Part shown: positions 1-5,206 of the stretch, one piece after another
Layout: each line of letters begins with the position of its first letter
Numbering within the stretch: position 1 is the stretch's first letter
NCBI GenBank assembly: GCA_028702365.1
Contig: JAQVOZ010000106.1
Span: 1 to 5,614, forward strand
Origin: Candidatus Omnitrophota bacterium
GTDB lineage: Bacteria; Omnitrophota; Gorgyraeia; Duberdicusellales; 4484-171
DNA length: 5,614 nt
Reading direction: 5' to 3'
Position numbers and translations under genes: made by a program
The notes under the pieces: model-generated
What the model was told of the DNA's origin: nothing
Database searches by the model: none
Seen by the model: only the letters and a program-made list of their open reading frames with translations

Positions 1-426
1 TATCTTATTGATAAGCGTAAGATAAAATCCTCTTCGATAATACTTTACGGAGAATCTTTAGGCGGAGCAATCGCGCTTGAGCTGGCAACCAAAGCTGAGG
101 CTTTGGCGGTTATAACCGAAGAAGCATTCAGCAGTATGCGTGATATAGCAAGAGACATATACCCGTTTTTGCCTTCATTTTTTGTAAGTGACGGATTTAA
201 TTCTTTATCACGGATAGGGAAAGTGAATATTCCAAAATTAATTATTCATAGCAAAGACGATGAAATGATTCCGTTTGGCAATGCGCAGCGGCTATATGAT
301 AAGGCGAAAGAACCCAAAATGCTTGCAGTTATTAACGGAAGCCACAACGAAGCATTTATCGAATCGAAAGAAGCTTATGAAAATTATATCCGGGAATTTA
401 TAAAGGGGTTAGGCGATGTTAAGTAA
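1..426 (+). CDS. alpha/beta hydrolase, 5'-truncated by the window edge
   Basis: The frame is open from base 1, so the start lies outside the window; 141 C-terminal residues are visible. A nucleophile elbow reads YGESLGG, with the candidate catalytic Ser at bases 55-57. It is followed by a hydrophobic strand (LAVIT), a stretch that could be the cap region, and then strand LIIHSKDDEMIPF. There the second Asp (259-261) sits at the usual acid position of the HGxxDxxVP pattern. NGSHNEAF supplies the catalytic His (343-345). The full triad in the right order and spacing supports a serine alpha/beta hydrolase of the BEM46 / serine aminopeptidase-like kind, acting as an esterase, lipase or peptidase. 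The substrate is unknown. The signal-peptide region is not visible, so the location is unknown. A TTG at 103 lies after the nucleophile elbow and is not a plausible start. The last 11 bases overlap the YdbH-like gene, which suggests one transcript and possible coupling to envelope lipid metabolism. Confidence 0.9.
   Translation, partial: YLIDKRKIKSSSIILYGESLGGAIALELATKAEALAVITEEAFSSMRDIARDIYPFLPSFFVSDGFNSLSRIGKVNIPKLIIHSKDDEMIPFGNAQRLYDKAKEPKMLAVINGSHNEAFIESKEAYENYIREFIKGLGDVK
403..408 (+). promoter_or_regulatory. Shine-Dalgarno site for the YdbH-like gene
   Basis: AAGGGG lies 7 nt before the ATG at 416, inside the end of the hydrolase gene. It supports that ATG as the true start and so supports the 11-nt overlap between the two genes. 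Confidence 0.6.
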
Positions 427-1558
427 AATAATTAAGATTTTACTGCTTTTTGCGGCAATAATAATATTATTGATTTGTGTTTTTAGAAATAACATTTTTA
501 AGTTTTATATTGAAAATTATGCCGCTAAGAACTTTAAGGCAGAATGCCGGGTAAATAAAGTTGATTTGTGGTTTGACCATATAAGCCTTAAAGGGTTAAC
601 AATAAAAACAGAGGATTATGACGCGCTTGCAAAGGATATCACGATAAAATTTAAAACCCAAAAAGAAAAACCATTTTTTTGTATCAGCGATTTCAGCCTG
701 TCAGATGTTACTTTTGAAATAAAATCGCTCAAAAGCAGAAAAAATATTTCCGGAGAAAAATCCGCTTCCATGCCTTTAGGCATTTTTGCCAAGCCTGTCC
801 AGTTGAGTTTAAAAAATATAAGCGTTGCCTTAAGGGACAAATCGTTGGAAATAAATTCAAATTTTTCAGCTATTGCAGAAGTAAGCCCGACTGCTTTTTT
901 ACTAAAAGATGCAAGTATCGTTGATTTAGATATCCGTTCGCAGGATTTCGAAATAGCCAATTTTAGCCTTAAAAAATTCCGGAAAGACAGATACCTGATT
1001 AAAATTCCAAGTATCCGGGTCAAAGATAAAAAATTTATTGATTTCTTTATACCTGTCAAAGCTGGCTTAAATCAATTGTTGTTTCCACGGGCAAAAAACC
1101 CATTTTTAGGCACAGAGGGATTTGTGAGCGCACGGTGTGATTTTAGGGGGTATGATAATTTTTGTTTCGCTGCAAAATTTAATGATGCTTCTTTTGAAAA
1201 GATAGTTGATATATTTGCTTTTGAAGAAGCAGCCTTTAAGGGGCTCTTTGACGGCTCCTTAAAAACCTGCCTAAGCGCGTTTAAGATAAGCGAAGTTACG
1301 GCAGACTTTATTAATAAAGGAGCCGGTTTTATAAACATAAAGAAAGAATCTTCTTTAACCTTCTTAAAAAATTATCTCGATGCGCCTTCCTATAACGCTT
1401 TAATTGATAATTTCAAGAATTACGAGTATAATATTGGAGTTATTCGCGCACGAAAAGAAGCAGACGTATTAAGCCTTAACCTGGATTTTACGTCGGAAGC
1501 AATGGGTAAAAGGAATATAACAATAAATTTTCATAATACATTAGGAGGCATACAATGA
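416..1558 (+). CDS. YdbH-like AsmA-superfamily inner-membrane protein, short form
   Basis: This 380-residue protein has one N-terminal membrane segment (about residues 5-23, with Lys at 4 and 7), so it is probably anchored in the inner membrane with the rest in the periplasm. After the anchor comes the AsmA-type opening: ENYAAKNF, then VNKVDLWFDHISLKGLTI, then alternating polar/apolar strands. From about residue 255 to the end the order of elements recalls the YdbH C-terminal domain (PF11739 type): FEKIVDIF, a strand-rich stretch, a helix near LIDNFKNYEYN, a long strand LSLNLDF, and a final strand NITINFH (367-373). YdbH-family proteins are long beta-groove bridges for phospholipid transport between the membranes. 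E. coli YdbH has nearly 880 residues, so this one is less than half that size. The function is inferred from this weak similarity plus strong context: the next gene encodes YnbE- and YdbL-like parts, and the genes overlap by 4 nt (ATGA). A generic AsmA-like protein is the alternative. Confidence 0.75.
   Translation: MLSKIIKILLLFAAIIILLICVFRNNIFKFYIENYAAKNFKAECRVNKVDLWFDHISLKGLTIKTEDYDALAKDITIKFKTQKEKPFFCISDFSLSDVTFEIKSLKSRKNISGEKSASMPLGIFAKPVQLSLKNISVALRDKSLEINSNFSAIAEVSPTAFLLKDASIVDLDIRSQDFEIANFSLKKFRKDRYLIKIPSIRVKDKKFIDFFIPVKAGLNQLLFPRAKNPFLGTEGFVSARCDFRGYDNFCFAAKFNDASFEKIVDIFAFEEAAFKGLFDGSLKTCLSAFKISEVTADFINKGAGFINIKKESSLTFLKNYLDAPSYNALIDNFKNYEYNIGVIRARKEADVLSLNLDFTSEAMGKRNITINFHNTLGGIQ
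1543..1548 (+). promoter_or_regulatory. strong Shine-Dalgarno site for the YnbE-YdbL fusion
   Basis: A consensus AGGAGG lies 6 nt before the ATG at 1555. It is the best ribosome-binding site in the window and fixes this start. Because that ATG also overlaps the previous gene's TGA, the lipoprotein is probably both coupled to the YdbH-like gene and independently well initiated. Confidence 0.85.
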
Positions 1559-2109
1559 AAAAGGTATTTTTTATCCTTTCGACAGTTGCTCTTATAAGCT
1601 GTGCTAAAGTTAACCTGCAGACTTCCCAACCATTAAAAGTGGATATAAATATGCGCGTAGATGTATATCAGCATGTTGCAAAAGATGTTGAGTCAATACA
1701 GGACCAGATTTATGGTTCTACTCCAAAACAGATAAATGCTATTTTACTTATGAACGAGGCTTATGCGCAAGAATATTCTGCAGATGTTACCGCTGCGATT
1801 GAGCGCAGAAAAACAAGGCTAGGCACTATTGATAAATATTTCGCCAAAGGTTATATCGGAGAGAACAAAGATGCTTACCTCCAGTATGTTGCAAAAGGCT
1901 TACTTACTGACCTGAAAAATACCGTAGAAAGCATAATAGCAGAAGAAAATGCCGACAGAAGCGCGATATATAAAGCAATCGCCCAGAAAAACGGCGTTGA
2001 TGTTTCGGAAACTGCTAAGGTATTTTTTGACGATGATTACAAAAGGGCACCAAGCGGATATTGGTTTGAGGTTTATGAAGGCGGCCAATATATCTGGAAG
2101 CAGAAGTAA
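1555..2109 (+). CDS. YnbE-YdbL (DUF1318) fusion lipoprotein
   Basis: The 184-residue product begins with a lipoprotein signal: MKK, a hydrophobic core and lipobox LISC. Cys16 is the predicted lipidated residue and Ala follows it, which fits outer-membrane sorting. Residues 17-53 match the small lipoprotein YnbE in layout: a short linker, an alternating strand (LKVDINMRVDVY, 28-38), then KDVESIQDQIYG, like the KDVEELL helix of YnbE. Residues about 80-184 match YdbL/DUF1318: AIERRKTRLG, GYIGENKDAYL, a helix with ENADRSAIYKAIA, NGVDVSETAKVF, and the closing SGYWFEVYEGGQYIWKQK, like YdbL's GEYV...GQWLKK. In E. coli these are two proteins: YnbE pairs with the YdbH C-terminus at the outer membrane, and periplasmic YdbL modulates the pair. 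Here they seem to be one chain behind a linker (54-79) that includes NEAYAQ. The gene overlaps the YdbH-like gene by 4 nt, the neighbour expected for this job. Confidence 0.85.
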   Translation: MKKVFFILSTVALISCAKVNLQTSQPLKVDINMRVDVYQHVAKDVESIQDQIYGSTPKQINAILLMNEAYAQEYSADVTAAIERRKTRLGTIDKYFAKGYIGENKDAYLQYVAKGLLTDLKNTVESIIAEENADRSAIYKAIAQKNGVDVSETAKVFFDDDYKRAPSGYWFEVYEGGQYIWKQK

Positions 2110-2113
2110 TTAA

Positions 2114-2497
2114 ATGCGAATACTTGTTTGTTTGATTTTTGTGCTGCTTTGTGGCTGTGCTAAATTAGCGCATTTGGATGAGCTGCTTACCCTTAAAAGC
2201 GTTTCTGATAATCAGCGGCAAATACAAATTTATCTCGACAAGCAGGAAAAAGGTTTTAATAAATTAAAAGAAGACATAAAGAATAATCGGCTTAAGCAGG
2301 GCCAATTCAAGCGTTCCATAATTGATAGGTATAGCGAGCCAGTGCTTACAGAAGAACCTGCGCCCGAAAACGTTGGTGTAAAAGAAATCTTACTTTACCG
2401 GCACCCTACCAACTACTTCAAATCGGAAAGAATATATCTTTATTTTGATGAAAGCGGCAGGCTGCTTTCCTGGGAACTAAAGCCTGCCGAGGATTGA
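2114..2497 (+). CDS. small coiled-coil lipoprotein, function unknown
   Basis: I do not recognise the family. The 127-residue protein has a lipoprotein signal with lipobox LCGC (Cys15 lipidated) and Ala at the next position, so it is probably in the outer membrane. Residues about 21-70 are charged and helical with heptad-like spacing (LDELLTLKSV...IYLDKQEKGFNKLKEDIKNN), suggesting a short coiled coil. Next come DRYSEPV and a Pro/Glu-rich link (78-87). The end has a two-strand hairpin, ERIYLYFDESGRLLSWEL (105-122). An RYxEP stretch followed by a YFDxxGxLxxW strand resembles the end of BamE/SmpA-type lipoproteins, but this is weak. It starts 4 nt after the YnbE-YdbL fusion. The nearest Shine-Dalgarno-like sequence (GGAAG, 2096-2100) is 13 nt away, so translation may depend on the upstream gene. 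The position suggests a further outer-membrane part of the YdbH-type bridge. Confidence 0.85.
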   Translation: MRILVCLIFVLLCGCAKLAHLDELLTLKSVSDNQRQIQIYLDKQEKGFNKLKEDIKNNRLKQGQFKRSIIDRYSEPVLTEEPAPENVGVKEILLYRHPTNYFKSERIYLYFDESGRLLSWELKPAED

Positions 2498-2524
2498 TTT
2501 GTGTGTATTTCGTGGCTTTTTTTT
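2479..2524 (+). terminator. possible weak terminator of the envelope operon
   Basis: AAAGCC (2479-2484, inside the last codons of the small lipoprotein gene) can pair with GGCTTT (2514-2519), and eight T's run from 2517 to 2524. The loop is about 29 nt and no further pairs extend the stem, so this is a poor intrinsic terminator. The T-run and the new promoter just downstream make an operon boundary likely even if this hairpin is not the mechanism. Confidence 0.3.
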
Positions 2525-2547
2525 GGGGGCGTTTCTTAAAGATTCCA

Positions 2548-2576
2548 TTGATATCTTGTCATTATTGTGCTATATT
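2548..2576 (+). promoter_or_regulatory. sigma-70-type promoter for the reductase-manA-phosphatase operon
   Basis: A minus-35 TTGATA (2548-2553, 5 of 6 consensus) and a minus-10 TATATT (2571-2576, 5 of 6) are separated by exactly 17 bp. A TG one base before the minus-10 (2568-2569) makes it an extended minus-10. Transcription would start near 2583, giving a leader of about 54 nt to the GTG at 2637. It lies in the only sizeable non-coding gap of the window, between two gene groups of different function. Confidence 0.7.
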
Positions 2577-2602
2577 TAGGTAATTTTTTGAAAAATTTTG
2601 TT

Positions 2603-2619
2603 TTTCCGCAAAACGGAGG
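2603..2619 (+). promoter_or_regulatory. leader hairpin overlapping a GGAGG Shine-Dalgarno-like site
   Basis: TCCG (2605-2608) pairs with CGGA (2614-2617) around a CAAAA loop, and two U-G wobbles can extend the stem to 2603 and 2619. The 3' arm contains GGAGG (2615-2619). That site lies downstream of the TTG at 2598 and so cannot serve it. It is 17 nt from the GTG at 2637, longer than usual. A second weak site, ACAGG (2623-2627), is 9 nt from that GTG. Whether the hairpin controls translation is unknown. Confidence 0.35.
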
Positions 2620-2636
2620 TTAACAGGTTTAATATT

Positions 2637-4061
2637 GTGCAAAAAACCAATAGTGATATAAAACAAGTATTGTCTTGTATCCAGGAAAAATATTCCAAAA
2701 TAGGCGCAAAAGTTTTTTATGCAGACGGCTACTCCGGAAAGTCTAATCCTAAGAGCGATGTTTTGCGTGCGTTAAGCCTTCTTAAGCTGTCTGGCAGTGC
2801 GGTATTCATTTCCGAATCAAAAAGCCAGGCAGAAGAATTAACCGGGCAGCTATTGTCTTATCTTTTCAAGCATACACCCGGGTATCAGGTTGTTCAATTA
2901 GATATGGGGGCGCTGATTGCCGCAGATAAGGAATATGCCGGAGTCAATCTTAAAAATATTATTCATGACTTTGCTGCGCTTTCAGGCGGCCTAATGCTTT
3001 TTGTCACTGCCCTGGAGAAAGCGGCGAAGGAGAAAAGTGTTATTTCCGTGTTTCGTGATAGCCTGGCGCAGAAATCCGTTCAGATTTTAAGTGTTGTAAA
3101 TATGAAGGAATTTCATGCGCTGGATAAAATACCTGAGCTTTCTGGTTTTCTCCAGTTTGTTCTTGCCGGAAAAAATAATATCCGCGCTAAACGTAATAAA
3201 TCAGTACTTATTATCGGTGCGAGTTCTTTGTTTGGAAACGCAGTTTACCGTTATTTTTCGCGTGAATATGAAACGGTAACAGGAACAGGTTTCAGCAAGG
3301 CTTCTTCCTTAGGTTTCGAGAAGCTGGACGTTACTTTGGAAGAGGAAATAAAAACATATTTTGCGAAGCATTCGGCATTTGATATCGTGATTTATGTTGC
3401 CGGGGAAGCTAATGCGGATGTCGCCGAAAAGGAAAGAAACAGGGCGCACGCGCTTAATGTCGACGCCATTTCATCAATTGCCAGGCATGTAAAAAAATGT
3501 AAATTTGTTTATATCTCTTCTGAGTATATATTTGACGGAAAGAAGGGGCCCTATGGCTCAAGCTCAAAAGTTCAACCGATAAACTATTATGGCTGTACAA
3601 AACTGGAAGGCGAAGCAGCTTCTTTAAAAAACTTTCCAGACGGCCTGATTATTCGTTTGGGCGCTCTTTATGGCTATAACGGTCCTTACGATAAAGAAAC
3701 TACTGTAAGCAAACTTATTAAGAGCTTTAATAAGCCTGAACCGCTTAAGGCGGATAATATACAAATTAAGCATCCTGTATTATTGGAAGATGCCGCAGCG
3801 ACACTTCTTAAACTTCTTGATTACGGAGTAAGCGGAGTATATCAAGTAAACGGTCCTGAAGGCTTAAATAAACAGGAAATGGCAGAAAAAATTGCGGCAG
3901 TGAGGAATAAAATTACTGGCGAAATTTTTGCCTACCCTATTATCGGTATTGAACAGCCGGGAGTTGCAGCCAAGCCTCTTAATACTCATATGGTTAATGT
4001 GGATACCCCAAGGCCGTTCGAGGAAGGCATCGTTTACATGCTAAATCAACAGCAAGTATAA
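2637..4061 (+). CDS. degenerate ClpB-like AAA+ domain fused to RmlD-like NAD(P)-dependent reductase
   Basis: This is a two-part protein of 474 residues. From about residue 188 it is an extended short-chain dehydrogenase of the RmlD (dTDP-4-dehydrorhamnose reductase) type. It shows strand SVLIIGASSLFG (nucleotide-binding glycine motif, 194-200), ISSEYIFDG (293-301, RmlD's STDYVFDG), the catalytic YxxxK pair Tyr318/Lys322 in NYYGCTK, LIIRLGALYG, HPVLLEDAA, and KPLNT (446-450) like RmlD's RPxNS. The sugar substrate is unknown. Residues about 15-177 run parallel to ClpB/ClpC nucleotide-binding domain 1: EKY start, AVFISESKSQ, VVQLDMGALIAADKEYAG, LMLFVTALEK, VVNMKEF. The Walker A Lys/Thr, Walker B Asp-Glu and Arg finger all appear to be missing, so ATP hydrolysis is unlikely. 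I prefer the GTG start at 2637. An in-frame TTG at 2598 would add 13 residues, but it sits only about 15 nt after the predicted transcript start with no Shine-Dalgarno site. It leads the right-hand operon, with its stop codon touching the start of manA. Confidence 0.85.
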   Translation: MQKTNSDIKQVLSCIQEKYSKIGAKVFYADGYSGKSNPKSDVLRALSLLKLSGSAVFISESKSQAEELTGQLLSYLFKHTPGYQVVQLDMGALIAADKEYAGVNLKNIIHDFAALSGGLMLFVTALEKAAKEKSVISVFRDSLAQKSVQILSVVNMKEFHALDKIPELSGFLQFVLAGKNNIRAKRNKSVLIIGASSLFGNAVYRYFSREYETVTGTGFSKASSLGFEKLDVTLEEEIKTYFAKHSAFDIVIYVAGEANADVAEKERNRAHALNVDAISSIARHVKKCKFVYISSEYIFDGKKGPYGSSSKVQPINYYGCTKLEGEAASLKNFPDGLIIRLGALYGYNGPYDKETTVSKLIKSFNKPEPLKADNIQIKHPVLLEDAAATLLKLLDYGVSGVYQVNGPEGLNKQEMAEKIAAVRNKITGEIFAYPIIGIEQPGVAAKPLNTHMVNVDTPRPFEEGIVYMLNQQQV

Positions 4062-5192
4062 ATGAGCATTAACAAAGATAATTATACTAATCCCAGCCTT
4101 ACTCAAAATATTTCTTTAAGCCAGGAAGATATCGATTTTCTTACAAAACAGCCGATTAAGTTCATAGAGGGCAATTTCGCTGACTACATGTGGGGTGGCT
4201 ATCATCTTTATGATATGAAAGGTTTGCCGTATGATGAAAATAGCCGCATAGCGGCCGAATCATGGGAAATTTCCGGGCATCGAAAATACCCTTCACGTCT
4301 TATGATGCCCAACGGAAGCATTTTTACTTTCATGGACTTGCTTAATGAAGACAGCCGGCTGGCCCGCTTAATTCTCGGTGAAGATGTTGTGGAGTATTTC
4401 GGCCAGAACTTTCCTATTTTGGTGAAATTTGTTGACGTTCATAAGCATATGTCAGCCCACCTGCATCCTTCGCATGCATCTGCCAAGGCCCTTGGAGAAA
4501 ATGATCCCGGCAAAGAAGAAATTTTTATCGTTTTGGATTTACATGAAAATGCAGAAAGCGCATTATATCTTGGCCTGAAAGATGGAATAACACGTAAGGC
4601 GTTTGAAGAGGCAATTGACAAGGAGGAAAACATACTCAATTTGTCGCATAAGATTTATGTTAAATCCGGCGAAATCTATCGTATACCTTCCGGTATTCTT
4701 CATTGCTGGACCGGCGGGTCTATCGCGGTCGAAATTACCGAGTCAAGCGACCTGACTTATCGCATGTATGATTTTCGAAGAAAACGTCCTACCCACATTA
4801 AGAAAGGATTGGCATCTATAGATTATAAACACGTCCAGGGTACCCAGCTGGAAAAGGAATGCAGAGGATTGTGGCAGCCGACTGAATTTAAAGGCCTTGA
4901 AGTGGTTAAAACGCATAATGCTTTGAGAGTTGAAAGGCTTGTGGCAGATTCCGCGTTGTCCAAGTTTGTTGAAATTGCCAGCCGCCAAAACTTTGAAGTA
5001 TTAATGGGGATTGAGGGTTCGCTTGAAATCACGTCATTAAACAATACTTGGGCTGTTAATATAAGCAAAGGAAGGTCAATCCTTATTCCCTCTAAAGCTG
5101 GCAGCTATAAGATTCGCGGGCTGGACAAGGAAAATAACAATTGTGCACTGCGTATCAGCATGAAAATTCCCGGTTCAAACGGCGAACATTAA
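4062..5192 (+). CDS. manA: mannose-6-phosphate isomerase, class I (ManA-type cupin)
   Basis: Type I phosphomannose isomerases are cytosolic metal enzymes that interconvert mannose 6-phosphate and fructose 6-phosphate, the entry to GDP-mannose. At 376 residues the length is close to the bacterial family. Visible signatures are MWGGYHLY (43-50), ESWEISGH (66-73), the metal site HLHPS (133-137), KEEIFIVLD (Glu153 as ligand), IPSGILHCW (208-216, His214 as ligand) and ESSDLTYRMYDF (227-238, with candidate active-site Arg234). Residues about 285-370 form the usual C-terminal jelly roll, including SKGRSILIPS. The first metal ligand is unusual: families such as E. coli ManA have Gln in QVHP, here replaced by His133. 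About 30 extra residues precede the first conserved part. The ATG follows the reductase stop codon directly (TAAATG) and has no clear Shine-Dalgarno site, so coupled translation is likely. A related sugar-phosphate isomerase activity cannot be excluded. Confidence 0.9.
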   Translation: MSINKDNYTNPSLTQNISLSQEDIDFLTKQPIKFIEGNFADYMWGGYHLYDMKGLPYDENSRIAAESWEISGHRKYPSRLMMPNGSIFTFMDLLNEDSRLARLILGEDVVEYFGQNFPILVKFVDVHKHMSAHLHPSHASAKALGENDPGKEEIFIVLDLHENAESALYLGLKDGITRKAFEEAIDKEENILNLSHKIYVKSGEIYRIPSGILHCWTGGSIAVEITESSDLTYRMYDFRRKRPTHIKKGLASIDYKHVQGTQLEKECRGLWQPTEFKGLEVVKTHNALRVERLVADSALSKFVEIASRQNFEVLMGIEGSLEITSLNNTWAVNISKGRSILIPSKAGSYKIRGLDKENNNCALRISMKIPGSNGEH

Positions 5193-5206
5193 AATTTTAA
5201 ACAGTT

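Noticed and set aside
103..426. Hydrolase start at TTG 103
   Set aside because: The frame is open to base 1 and the nucleophile elbow lies at 46-66, upstream of this codon, so the gene begins outside the window.
616..1059. Open frame of 147 codons on the minus strand
   Set aside because: It lies wholly inside the YdbH-like gene, has a low-complexity Ser/Leu/Lys composition and no recognisable motif. The + strand gene explains the region.
2582..2597. AATTTTT/AAAAATT inverted repeat just after the promoter
   Set aside because: A stem of A-T pairs with a two-base loop is too weak to call. It is likely just the AT-rich start of the transcript.
2598..2636. N-terminal extension of the reductase from TTG 2598
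   Set aside because: It would leave a leader of only about 15 nt after the predicted transcript start with no ribosome site, and the 13 added residues resemble no domain. It is kept only as an alternative start.
4439..5068. Three minus-strand open frames inside manA
   Set aside because: They overlap each other and a well-supported conserved gene, and show no domain features.
5189..5200. Perfect palindrome TTAAAATTTTAA between manA and the phosphatase
   Set aside because: It is made only of A and T, is expected by chance at this composition, has no GC stem or loop, and overlaps a stop codon. It is neither a terminator nor a convincing operator.
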